Of a stretch of 50,844 nucleotides of DNA, positions 1 to 7,347 are shown piece after piece. This stretch comes from Oscillospiraceae bacterium. GTDB lineage: Bacteria; Bacillota; Clostridia; Oscillospirales; Acutalibacteraceae. A model generated the notes under the pieces. It saw nothing but the letters and a program-made list of their open reading frames with translations. It was not told the DNA's origin and made no database searches. The position numbers and the translations under genes are program-made. The DNA lies in contig SVPJ01000014.1 in NCBI GenBank assembly GCA_015065885.1, positions 1 to 50,844 on the forward strand, in the 5' to 3' direction. Numbering within the stretch: the first letter of the stretch is position 1; each line of letters opens with the position of its first letter.

Positions 1-3
1 AGA

Positions 4-88
4 GCGGATTTTCGCTCAACCGAGGCGAAAACGCAGCCAATACTTCCGTATTGGCGAGTATTTTAACAATGGGTGAGTGAAAATCCGC
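4..88. repeat. Imperfect inverted repeat with nested hairpin
   Basis: Outer arms at 4-21 and 71-88 are complementary at about 16 of 18 positions, with one difference compatible with a G-U pair. Between them sits a perfect 7-bp hairpin (CCAATAC, loop TTCC, GTATTGG; 37-54). The two-tier fold could be an RNA element or an extended terminator for a gene left of the window. The minus strand is also open through it, but a protein cannot be argued from so short a piece. Confidence 0.5.
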
Positions 89-109
89 CTTCCAAAAACG
101 GAGTTCGGG

Positions 110-480
110 TTTGAATGCTCACCCTACGGTGGCATGGGTTGGGTGCAACGGAATCCCTCCACCGCCGCGGGCTGGTGGTGGGTCGTGGGGTGCGCGATTA
201 CACCCACGCGGGCGAACACAGTTCGCCCCTACCGCAAGGGCCACCATCTCCCGTAGGGGCGTTCTGCGAACGCCCGCCATCGAAGGTATCACCACCCGCG
301 GACGTGCGATGCACGCCCCTACCGTGACGCCACAGATGGAACGGACGGGCGGGGAATATTTCTGCGAAAACGATGTTGCCCGCACGCGGTCAAGTGATGT
401 TTTCGCTGCGCGAAAAACGATGTGGTGTCCGTTGGACACCAACACGGCACGGGGTGCCGTTGCGGGCGCTTAAACAATGA
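110..480. other. Non-coding GC-rich stretch with palindromes
   Basis: No credible gene is seen. Open frames on both strands have repetitive composition and no ribosome binding site. The stretch holds short palindromes with outer GGGCG/CGCCC and 3-nt loops, at 210-228 (GGGCGAAC, ACA, GTTCGCCC), at 257-275 (GGGCGTTC, TGC, GAACGCCC) and an imperfect one near 300-318. Members of the same kind occur at 14790-14808, 15033-15051 and 17530-17552. Confidence 0.6.
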
Positions 481-531
481 GGACAAAACGACAGGGGAGT
501 ATAGTTGTGTATTTTCACTGTAAACTTTTTG

Positions 532-549
532 AATTTAACGCGTTAAATT
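532..549. promoter_or_regulatory. 18-bp perfect palindrome upstream of serC
   Basis: AATTTAACG followed by its exact reverse complement CGTTAAATT. It ends 13 bp before the -35 box of the serC promoter. ATTTTCAC on the left and GTGAAAT on the right extend the symmetry loosely. Position and symmetry fit an operator for a dimeric regulator; the regulator is unknown. Confidence 0.5.
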
Positions 550-562
550 TGTGAAATTTCCG

Positions 563-591
563 TTGACAAATGCGTATAAACGGAGTATGAT
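563..591 (+). promoter_or_regulatory. Vegetative promoter of serCA
   Basis: TTGACA at 563-568, 17-bp spacer, TATGAT at 586-591. Transcription would start near 598, about 30 nt before the serC start codon. Confidence 0.75.
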
Positions 592-628
592 AGAACGCAG
601 ATATAATCTAAAACTGGAGGTCTTTACA

Positions 629-1714
629 ATGGCAAGAGTGTACAATTTTTCCGCAGGTCCTTCCATGCTTCCCGAAGCTGTTTTACAGCGTGCGGCGGCA
701 GAGATGTTGGACTACAACGGCAGTGGTCAGAGCGTGATGGAGATGTCTCACCGTTCGAAGGTGTACGAGGAGATCATCAACGGCTGTGAAGCGCTGCTTC
801 GTGAGGTCATGCAGATCCCTGACAACTACAAGGTGCTGTTCCTGCAGGGCGGTGCGTCTTCGCAGTTTGCGATGTTGCCGCTGAACCTGATGAACGGCAG
901 CGGCAAGGCGGATTTCGTCATTACCGGTCAGTGGGCAAACAAGGCGTATCAGGAGGCGTCGCGCTACGGCGAGGCGAACGTGATCGCGAGCTCCAAGGAC
1001 AAGACGTTCTCCTACATTCCGAAGCTGGATCCCGCGACCTTTACGAAAGATGCGGACTATTTCCATATTTGTATGAACAACACCATCTACGGTACGGTGT
1101 ATCACGAACTGCCCGACACGGGTGACGTGCCGCTGGTGGCGGACATTTCTTCCTGCATCCTCTCCGAGCCGATCGACGTGAGTCGTTTCGGCGTGCTGTA
1201 TGCGGGTGCACAGAAGAATATGGCTCCCGCCGGTATGACGGTGGTCATCATTCGCGAGGATCTGATCGGCAAGGCGCGTGACATTACCCCGACCATGTTC
1301 AATTACCAGATCCACGCGGACAACGGCTCGATGTACAACACCCCGCCGTGCTACACCATCTATATGGCGAAGCTGGTGCTTGAGTGGCTGAAGAACGAGA
1401 TCGGCGGTCTCGAAAATATGAAGGCGATCAACGAGAAGAAAGCGGGTCTCCTGTATGACTTCCTCGACAACAGCAAGATGTTCCGCGGTACCGTCGTGGC
1501 GGAAGACCGTTCGCTGATGAACGTGCCGTTCGTGACCGGCAACGAAGAACTGGATGCGCTGTTTGTGAAAGAAGCGGCGGCTGCCGGCTTTGTCAACCTG
1601 AAGGGTCACCGTTCGGTGGGCGGCATGCGTGCGTCCATCTACAATGCGATGCCCGTTGAAGGCGTGGAGAAACTGGTTGCCTTTATGAAGGCGTTTGAAG
1701 AGGCTCATTCCTAA
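629..1714 (+). CDS. serC: Phosphoserine aminotransferase
   Basis: The 361-aa PLP enzyme converts 3-phosphohydroxypyruvate plus glutamate to phosphoserine plus 2-oxoglutarate, the second step of serine synthesis in the cytoplasm. The N-terminus VYNFSAGPSMLPE and the PLP-lysine region AGAQKNMAPAG (Lys about residue 196) are typical of SerC, and the length is normal. The ATG at 629 is chosen because CTGGAGG lies 9 nt upstream; the frame stays open back to 551, but that would place the start upstream of the promoter. The stop codon overlaps the Shine-Dalgarno of serA, so the two are translationally linked. No serB lies in the window, so the phosphatase step must be encoded elsewhere. Confidence 0.95.
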   Translation: MARVYNFSAGPSMLPEAVLQRAAAEMLDYNGSGQSVMEMSHRSKVYEEIINGCEALLREVMQIPDNYKVLFLQGGASSQFAMLPLNLMNGSGKADFVITGQWANKAYQEASRYGEANVIASSKDKTFSYIPKLDPATFTKDADYFHICMNNTIYGTVYHELPDTGDVPLVADISSCILSEPIDVSRFGVLYAGAQKNMAPAGMTVVIIREDLIGKARDITPTMFNYQIHADNGSMYNTPPCYTIYMAKLVLEWLKNEIGGLENMKAINEKKAGLLYDFLDNSKMFRGTVVAEDRSLMNVPFVTGNEELDALFVKEAAAAGFVNLKGHRSVGGMRASIYNAMPVEGVEKLVAFMKAFEEAHS

Positions 1715-1727
1715 GGAGGATATACCG

Positions 1728-2885
1728 ATGAATATTTGTACTTTGAATAAGATCGCGGCGTGCGGTACCGACCGTCTCGGCGCAAACTATACCTTGACCG
1801 AAGAACTTGCGGGTGCGGTCGGCGTTATGGTGCGCTCGGCTGCTATGCACGATATGGAACTGCCTGCCGAACTGCTGGCGATCGCCCGTGCGGGTGCCGG
1901 TGTGAACAACATTCCCGTAGACAAATGCAGTGAAACGGGTATCGTGGTGTTCAACACCCCCGGCGCCAACGCGAACGCGGTGAAAGAACTGGTGCTGGCG
2001 GGTCTGTTCCTCTCCTGCCGTAAGGTGCTGGACGGCATCGCTTGGGCGAAGACGCTGAAGGGCGAGGGTGCCGCCGTGCCGAAGTTGGTTGAAAAGGGCA
2101 AGGGCGCTTTTGTGGGTCCTGAACTCGCCGGCAAGAAACTCGGTGTTATCGGTCTCGGCGCGATCGGTATTTTGGTTGCCAACGCGGCGCAGGCACTCGG
2201 CATGGAAGTGTACGGCTTTGATCCGTTTATGTCGGTGGATGCCGCGTGGAAACTGTCCCGCTCGGTCAAGCATGCCGCCAGCCGTGAGGAGATCTATCAG
2301 AACTGCGATTTCATCACCGTACACGTGCCGCTGAACGACGACACCCGCGGTATGCTGAACAAGGATACCTTCGCACAGATGCCCGACGGCGTGCGTATTA
2401 TGAACTTCTCCCGTGCCGAACTCGTCAATATTGACGATATGAAGGCGGCGCTTGAAAGCGGAAAGGTTGCCCGTTACGTGGTGGACTTCCCGACGGAGGA
2501 CGCGCTGGACGTGGAAGGCATCATTGCGATCCCGCACCTGGGTGCTTCTACCCCCGAAAGTGAAGATAACTGTGCCGTGATGGCGGCGGACGAATTGAAG
2601 GCGTATCTGGAAGACGGTAACATCATCAATTCGGTGAACTATCCCACCGTGAACGTGCCGCGCAGTGCGGCGCACCGTCTGTGCGTGCTCCACCGCAACA
2701 TTCCGAGCATTCTGACGCAGGTTTCGGCGGAAGTTTCGGCGGAGGGCATCAACATCGATTCGATGGCGAACCGTTCGCGTAAGGATTTTGCGTATACCAT
2801 CCTCGATATTCCCACCGCACCGACGGCGGATGCCATCGCGAAGATCGAGGCGATCGACGGCGTGATCCGCGTGCGTTGCATCTAA
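1728..2885 (+). CDS. serA: D-3-phosphoglycerate dehydrogenase
   Basis: The enzyme oxidises 3-phosphoglycerate to 3-phosphohydroxypyruvate with NAD, the entry step of serine synthesis. It has 385 aa, the short form. A Rossmann motif GLGAIG follows residue 140, catalytic Arg lies in FSRAEL, Glu in PTEDAL and His in IPHLGAST. A C-terminal ACT domain of about 70 residues probably senses serine. AAGGAGG at 1713-1719 sets the ATG at 1728. It is co-transcribed with serC and ends in a strong terminator. The intervening domain of long SerA forms is absent, as in many Clostridia. Confidence 0.95.
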   Translation: MNICTLNKIAACGTDRLGANYTLTEELAGAVGVMVRSAAMHDMELPAELLAIARAGAGVNNIPVDKCSETGIVVFNTPGANANAVKELVLAGLFLSCRKVLDGIAWAKTLKGEGAAVPKLVEKGKGAFVGPELAGKKLGVIGLGAIGILVANAAQALGMEVYGFDPFMSVDAAWKLSRSVKHAASREEIYQNCDFITVHVPLNDDTRGMLNKDTFAQMPDGVRIMNFSRAELVNIDDMKAALESGKVARYVVDFPTEDALDVEGIIAIPHLGASTPESEDNCAVMAADELKAYLEDGNIINSVNYPTVNVPRSAAHRLCVLHRNIPSILTQVSAEVSAEGINIDSMANRSRKDFAYTILDIPTAPTADAIAKIEAIDGVIRVRCI

Positions 2886-2895
2886 CAGTAACACG

Positions 2896-2926
2896 AAAGC
2901 ACCCCGAAATTTCGGGGTGCTTTTTT
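2896..2926 (+). terminator. Intrinsic terminator of serCA
   Basis: A near-perfect hairpin (arm AAAGCACCCCGAAA and its complement) runs into a T tract at 2921-2926, 10 nt after serA. Confidence 0.9.
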
Positions 2927-2937
2927 GTCGTATGTCG

Positions 2938-2966
2938 TTGCATTTTACGACGGGATATGGTACAAT
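2938..2966 (+). promoter_or_regulatory. Promoter of MATE transporter gene
   Basis: TTGCAT at 2938-2943, 17-bp spacer, TACAAT at 2961-2966, between the serA terminator and the start at 3002. Confidence 0.65.
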
Positions 2967-3001
2967 AGGCGCATTATGACGGTTGAAGAGAGGATCGCGC
3001 G

Positions 3002-4390
3002 ATGAAGCTTTCACGATATGTTGGTGACAAGGCGTTTTACCGCCGCGTGTTGGCAGTGGCGGTGCCGATCATGCTGCAAAACGGTATCACCAACTTTGTC
3101 AATATGTTGGATAACCTGATGGTCGGTCGGGTCGGCACGCTGGAAATGACGGGCGTGGCGGTGGCAAACCAGTTGTTTTTCGTGTTTCAGCTGTGCCTGT
3201 TCGGCGCCGTGTCGGGTGCAGGTATCTTCGGTGCCCAGTTTTACGGCAAGGGCGATCACGAGGGACTGCGCCACAGCTTCCGTTTCAAAATTCTGCTTTG
3301 CACGGTGCTCGTTGCGCTGTGTGCGGGCGTGTTCTGGTTCGGCGGGGAGTGGCTGATCGGCCAGTTTTTGCAGGGTGAAGGTGCGGCGGAGGATGCGGCC
3401 GCTTCACTGGGGCACGCACAGACGTATCTGCGCATTATGATGATCAGTATGATTCCCAATGCTCTGATCCAGACCTATGCGAGCACGCTGCGCGAAACGG
3501 GCGAGACGATGTTGCCGATGAAGGCGGGCGTTATCTCGGTGTTTGTGAACCTGGTGCTGAACGCCCTATTGATCTTCGGCTACTTGGGATTCCCGAAACT
3601 GGGGGTCGCGGGTGCGGCGATCGCCACGGTGGTAGCCCGCTTCGTGGAGATGTTCATCGTGATGGTGTGGACGCATCGGCACAAACAACGAAATCCCTTC
3701 ATCGTGGGAGCGTACCGTTCGATGTACATTCCGCTGCGACTGGTCGGCAATATGATTGTGAAGGGTGCGCCGCTGATGCTCAACGAGGCGCTCTGGTCAC
3801 TCGGCATTACCATGCTCAACCGCTGTTATTCGGTGCGTAGCCTGGACGTCGTGGCGGCAACCAACATTTCGCAGACCTTCTGGAACGTGTTCTCGGTCGT
3901 GTTCATGTCCATCGGTACGTCGATCGGTATCCTCGTGGGACAACTGCTCGGTGCGCAGAAATTCCGCGAGGTGCGGGATACCACCCGTAAGATGATCGCT
4001 TTTTCGTTGGCGGTCAGCGTGGTGATGGCGGGGCTGTACATCGCGTGTTCGGGGTGGATCCCGATGCTGTATAAAACTACCGACGCGGTGCGGTCGCTTG
4101 CACGGGGCGTGATCGTTATCAGTGCGCTGTATATGCCGCTGGATTCCTTCGTCCACGCGACCTATTTCTCCTTGCGTTCGGGCGGGAAAACGGGTATTAC
4201 CTTCATTTTCGATTGCGGCTTCGTGTGGATGATCCAGGTGCCGCTGGCGTTCGTGCTGTCGCAGTATACGGCGATGCCCTTCTTGACGTTGTATGCGTGC
4301 TGTCAGGCTGTCGCACTCATAAAATGTACGCTTGGTTTTATCTTCCTGAAACAAGGCAAATGGATACGCTGCGTAGTCAGCGATGAATAA
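3002..4390 (+). CDS. MATE-family multidrug/cation efflux transporter
   Basis: The 462-aa integral membrane protein has about 12 hydrophobic segments. The N-terminal pattern VPIMLQNGITNFVNMLDNLMVG is typical of MATE (NorM/DinF-like) exporters, which expel cationic compounds in exchange for Na+ or H+. A second similar half begins near residue 240 (GAPLMLNEALWSLG), matching the family's internal duplication. It has its own promoter and terminator, so it is a single-gene unit. The substrate cannot be inferred, and neither neighbour is functionally related. Confidence 0.9.
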   Translation: MKLSRYVGDKAFYRRVLAVAVPIMLQNGITNFVNMLDNLMVGRVGTLEMTGVAVANQLFFVFQLCLFGAVSGAGIFGAQFYGKGDHEGLRHSFRFKILLCTVLVALCAGVFWFGGEWLIGQFLQGEGAAEDAAASLGHAQTYLRIMMISMIPNALIQTYASTLRETGETMLPMKAGVISVFVNLVLNALLIFGYLGFPKLGVAGAAIATVVARFVEMFIVMVWTHRHKQRNPFIVGAYRSMYIPLRLVGNMIVKGAPLMLNEALWSLGITMLNRCYSVRSLDVVAATNISQTFWNVFSVVFMSIGTSIGILVGQLLGAQKFREVRDTTRKMIAFSLAVSVVMAGLYIACSGWIPMLYKTTDAVRSLARGVIVISALYMPLDSFVHATYFSLRSGGKTGITFIFDCGFVWMIQVPLAFVLSQYTAMPFLTLYACCQAVALIKCTLGFIFLKQGKWIRCVVSDE

Positions 4391-4391
4391 A

Positions 4392-4426
4392 AAAAGCGGC
4401 TTTCGGTCACACCGAAAGCCGCTTTT
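4392..4426. terminator. Bidirectional terminator
   Basis: 16-bp perfect arms (4392-4407 and 4411-4426) around a 3-nt loop. It is A-rich on the left and T-rich on the right, and serves both the MATE gene (plus) and the phosphoesterase gene (minus), which converge here. Confidence 0.9.
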
Positions 4427-4434
4427 GGCATATA

Positions 4435-4902
4435 CTATCGTAGGGTATGTAGAATCGGCATAATACCGTTTGAGACGATATCCACCGTGGCGTATTGTTT
4501 ATTGTAGCCGAGGGAGCCGGGATTGACAAGATACAGCCCGTCCTCGTATTGTGAGAGCGGCTGATGGGTGTGGCCGAACAGCGCGATATCCGCCTGCCGT
4601 TCGCGGGCGGCGTAGTCGATGCGGGAGATGCCGAATTTGACCGACCACAGGTGCCCGTGAGTAAAGAAGATGCGGCGGCCGCCAACCGTCTCTTCGCGGT
4701 TGCCGAGCAGTCCGCAAAAGGCGGGGTCGCAATTGCCGCACACGCCGAAAAAAGTGCGGTCGGGGTTGTCTTCGGCAATCTGCTGAAATTCACGGACGCC
4801 GTCGCCGAGGAAAAACACGTGCTTTGCTTCGGGTTGTTCCCACAAGGCACTTTGCAGGGCGTATCCGTCGCCGTGTGTATCCGAAACTACCAAAATACGC
4901 AT
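4435..4902 (-). CDS. YfcE/MJ0936-type metallophosphoesterase
   Basis: A 155-aa calcineurin-like phosphoesterase. Metal-binding motifs are in family order: SDTHGD at the N-terminus, FLGDGV, GNCD, FTHGHLWS and GHTHQP. Small YfcE-type enzymes hydrolyse phosphodiesters in vitro; the physiological substrate is generally unknown. The ATG at 4902 is chosen over a start 18 nt upstream because GGGAGG lies 8 nt before it. It is divergent from the small-gene trio with only 59 bp between, so the promoters must lie close together. Confidence 0.85.
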   Translation of the reverse strand: MRILVVSDTHGDGYALQSALWEQPEAKHVFFLGDGVREFQQIAEDNPDRTFFGVCGNCDPAFCGLLGNREETVGGRRIFFTHGHLWSVKFGISRIDYAARERQADIALFGHTHQPLSQYEDGLYLVNPGSLGYNKQYATVDIVSNGIMPILHTLR

Positions 4903-4961
4903 AAAATCGCCTCCCGCCACATACTATAACATACTCTACAAAATTTGAAAAGAGGGTTTTT

Positions 4962-5210
4962 ATGGCCGATAACAAATTAAATCAAGAGCAGATGTACGCC
5001 CTGTTGCAATACGCTGCCCGCAAACTCGGCACCACTCCTGCGGGAATGGCCGAAGCACTGGCGGGTGGCGGCGTGGAGAATTTGGCGGCACATCTCTCCC
5101 CTGAGAACGCCGCCAAACTGCGTGCGATGATGGGGGATACGTCACGCGCACAACAGTTGCTTGAGTCTCCGCAGGCACAGGCGTTGATACAAAAACTGCT
5201 CCAAAAATAA
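4962..5210 (+). CDS. Small conserved clostridial protein (82 aa)
   Basis: An acidic, helical 82-aa protein without signal peptide or membrane segment. The C-terminal half (LSPENAAKLRAMMGD, then LLESPQAQALIQKLLQK) resembles a family of uncharacterised small proteins of Oscillospirales, recalled from memory and not searched. AGAGGG precedes the ATG. It begins a set of three small genes (4962-5798) spaced 17 bp apart or overlapping, with a shared terminator. The next protein also pairs amphipathic helices with a low-complexity middle, so the products may act together. No function is proposed. Confidence 0.75.
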   Translation: MADNKLNQEQMYALLQYAARKLGTTPAGMAEALAGGGVENLAAHLSPENAAKLRAMMGDTSRAQQLLESPQAQALIQKLLQK

Positions 5211-5227
5211 ACGGTGGGGGTGACGGT

Positions 5228-5557
5228 GTGGATCATGAACTGAACGACCTGTTCGGTCAACTGATGAGTGATCCTTCGACAGTGGAAAAACTGGGAAGCA
5301 TGCTCTCATCGCTTGCCGCCGCACCGACTCCGACCACGGAAGACACGGGCGGCGGAGCGGCGCTGGCGCAGCTGTTGCCGTTGCTGAAAGGGGTAACGGG
5401 CGGCGGCGACGACCGCGAGGTCGCCCTGCTGCGCGCTTTGCGTCCGTATTTACACGGCGGGCGGGAAAAACGGGTGGACGAGGCGATCGAGATGTTGCGA
5501 TTGGCAAAATTATTGCCGCTGATAACGGGTAAACGGGGGGATCTGCATGGTGGGTGA
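5228..5557 (+). CDS. Small conserved clostridial protein (109 aa)
   Basis: A 109-aa protein starting with GTG behind a strong GGGGGTGA site. It has an N-terminal helix (ELNDLFGQLMSD), a Thr/Pro/Gly-rich middle, and a basic C-terminal segment (REKRVDEAIEMLRLAKLLPL) common to a recurring clostridial hypothetical family. No transmembrane helix is evident. It overlaps the next gene by 11 nt, implying coupled translation. The function is unknown. Confidence 0.75.
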   Translation: MDHELNDLFGQLMSDPSTVEKLGSMLSSLAAAPTPTTEDTGGGAALAQLLPLLKGVTGGGDDREVALLRALRPYLHGGREKRVDEAIEMLRLAKLLPLITGKRGDLHGG

Positions 5558-5798
5558 GAGCATGCTGATGGGACAGGAGATACGGCAAAAGCAACGGGAG
5601 GCGGAAGAACGGGTGCGGCGTATGCGGGAGGAAAACCGCCGCGTCGCACGGCAGATGGGGGAGGAGAGACCCGCTGTTTGCACGTCGCCGCCTTCGCGTG
5701 AGAGCGGGCGGTGGTTGCCGCTGTTGCTGGCAGTGGTGATCTTAAAAGAGGGCGGACCGCTGCCGCTGGTGTTAGCGCTCGCATATTTGTCGCTTTAA
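5547..5798 (+). CDS. Small single-pass membrane protein with coiled coil (83 aa)
   Basis: The N-terminal half is highly charged and predicted helical (EIRQKQREAEERVRRMREEN). The C-terminal half is hydrophobic (WLPLLLAVVILKEGG, LPLVLALAYLSL) and would span the membrane. This is a tail-anchored layout with a cytoplasmic coiled coil. It is the last gene of the trio, starting inside its predecessor. One reading is that it tethers the two soluble partners to the membrane; this is inference only. Confidence 0.7.
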   Translation: MVGESMLMGQEIRQKQREAEERVRRMREENRRVARQMGEERPAVCTSPPSRESGRWLPLLLAVVILKEGGPLPLVLALAYLSL

Positions 5799-5816
5799 GG
5801 TGAGCAGTGAAACTCG

Positions 5817-5842
5817 AAAGAGGCTCGACAGAGCCTCTTTTT
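5817..5842 (+). terminator. Intrinsic terminator of small-gene trio
   Basis: 10-bp arms AAAGAGGCTC / GAGCCTCTTT around GACA, followed by TT. Confidence 0.9.
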
Positions 5843-5851
5843 GTTATTTCC

Positions 5852-5881
5852 TTGACATTACTTATCGGTTTATGGTACTAT
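5852..5881 (+). promoter_or_regulatory. Promoter of rsmI
   Basis: TTGACA at 5852-5857, 18-bp spacer, TACTAT at 5876-5881, directly after the preceding terminator. Confidence 0.75.
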
Positions 5882-5904
5882 GAAATGGAATATGAGGTGA
5901 TGGT

Positions 5905-6735
5905 ATGGCAGGCGTATTGACGTTGGTGGGCACACCCATCGGCAACCTTTCGGATTTTTCGCCGCGGGCGGTCGAAGCACTGGAAACGTGCGATTTCATT
6001 GCCGCGGAAGATACCCGTGTGACGATGAAATTGCTCACGCATTTCGGCATCAAAAAACCGCTCGTGAGTTATCACGAACACAACAAACGCGCAAGCGGCG
6101 AGGCTCTTTGTGACCGTTTGGAGGCGGGAGAAAATGGGGTGCTGGTGTCGGATGCGGGGATGCCTGCCATCTCCGACCCCGGTGAGGACTTGGTGGCGCT
6201 GTGTTATGAACGCGGCATTACGGTCACGGCGGTGCCGGGGCCGACGGCGATGGCGACCGCACTGGCGCTGTCGGGGCTTCCTGTGGGACGTTTTACCTTT
6301 GAAGGCTTTTTGTCCACCGCCAACCGCTCCCGCCGTGAGCATTTGGAGAGCATTAAGAACGAGCGGCGCACCATGGTGTTTTACGAAGCGCCGCACAAGC
6401 TGATCTATACGCTGGAAGATCTTCTAAACACGCTCGGCGACCGCCGCTTGGCATTGGCGAGGGAACTTACCAAACTGCACGAGGAGGTGCGCCGCACCAC
6501 CCTTACGGAAGCGGTGGCGTGGTACCGCGAAAATCCGCCGCGCGGGGAATTCGTCTTGGTGGTGGAGGGGGCACCCGAAGCGGCGGAGAGGCAAGTCTCC
6601 GCCGAAGAGGCGGTGGCGCTTGCGCGCCGTTACGTAGCGGAAGGAATGTCCGCTTCGGAAGCCGCGAAGCGTGCCGCCGCCGAAAGCGGACGGCGCAAAG
6701 GCGAGATCTACAAACAACTGACTGCGGAGGAATAA
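5905..6735 (+). CDS. rsmI: 16S rRNA (cytidine-1402-2'-O)-methyltransferase
   Basis: A 276-aa SAM-dependent tetrapyrrole-methylase-fold enzyme that methylates the ribose of C1402 in the 16S rRNA P-site region. Family motifs are TPIGNLSDFSPRA near the N-terminus, AAEDTRVT, LVSDAGMPAISDPG and PGPTA. A C-terminal extension of about 50 residues (SASEAAKRAAAESGRRKGEIY) is typical of RsmI. It has its own consensus promoter and shares a transcript with the next gene, 3 nt downstream. Confidence 0.93.
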   Translation: MAGVLTLVGTPIGNLSDFSPRAVEALETCDFIAAEDTRVTMKLLTHFGIKKPLVSYHEHNKRASGEALCDRLEAGENGVLVSDAGMPAISDPGEDLVALCYERGITVTAVPGPTAMATALALSGLPVGRFTFEGFLSTANRSRREHLESIKNERRTMVFYEAPHKLIYTLEDLLNTLGDRRLALARELTKLHEEVRRTTLTEAVAWYRENPPRGEFVLVVEGAPEAAERQVSAEEAVALARRYVAEGMSASEAAKRAAAESGRRKGEIYKQLTAEE

Positions 6736-6738
6736 ACT

Positions 6739-7275
6739 ATGGGTTTCTTTGAAGCGATCGGCGGGACGAAGACGCTGATCTTAGCGGCGCTTGCCATTGC
6801 CATCGCGTGGTATCTGCACCGTCTGTCCAAAAAGGAGAAGCAGGCGGACGTTTCTGCGCGCTTAACTGCCGAAACGCTTGCCGCCACCCCCGACGAAGAG
6901 TTGGTGAACGCGGTCGTGCGCGATCTGCTCGATTCCTGCGAACGGGCGCGGCAAGGCGGACGTCTGCCGTGGTCGGCGCCCGATATGTATCGGATGGTGG
7001 CCCACTGGTCCAACCCGCAAGTGAACGTATACGCTGTGTGGGTGGCGGTGAAAGAGGCGGAAAACGGTGGTGTTGCGGGGATGAAAGCGTCTCCTTCGGG
7101 CGCGTTTTTTGATCTTTCGGCGGACGGCTTTGCACAGATCGGCGCCACCGCGTGTGAAGCGGCGTTCCGTGCGGAGGATGAGGCCGCGTTTGCCGCGGCA
7201 TTGGCGGCGGAAGACCCGCTGAACTTGTGTGTTGAGTATATCCGCGACAATGCGGACGCGTTTGCGGAGGGATAA
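6739..7275 (+). CDS. Membrane-anchored hypothetical protein (178 aa)
   Basis: One N-terminal hydrophobic segment (about residues 12-26, LILAALAIAIAWYL) is followed by positive charges, giving a signal anchor with the rest in the cytoplasm. The soluble part is acidic and helical, with no cysteine pairs or recognisable catalytic motif. It lies 3 nt after rsmI and is probably co-transcribed. I do not recognise the family. Confidence 0.7.
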   Translation: MGFFEAIGGTKTLILAALAIAIAWYLHRLSKKEKQADVSARLTAETLAATPDEELVNAVVRDLLDSCERARQGGRLPWSAPDMYRMVAHWSNPQVNVYAVWVAVKEAENGGVAGMKASPSGAFFDLSADGFAQIGATACEAAFRAEDEAAFAAALAAEDPLNLCVEYIRDNADAFAEG

Positions 7276-7347
7276 AATACGAAGACCGTCAGAACTGTGA
7301 GTTACCGTACCGTCCTCAGTGATGGCGAAAGGAATGGGGGATAGGAT

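Noticed and set aside
111-473. A 120-codon frame on the plus strand
   Set aside because: Composition follows the palindromic repeats, two other frames are also open, and there is no ribosome binding site.
480-628. Riboswitch or T-box in the serC leader
   Set aside because: The promoter leaves a leader of only about 30 nt, too short for either.
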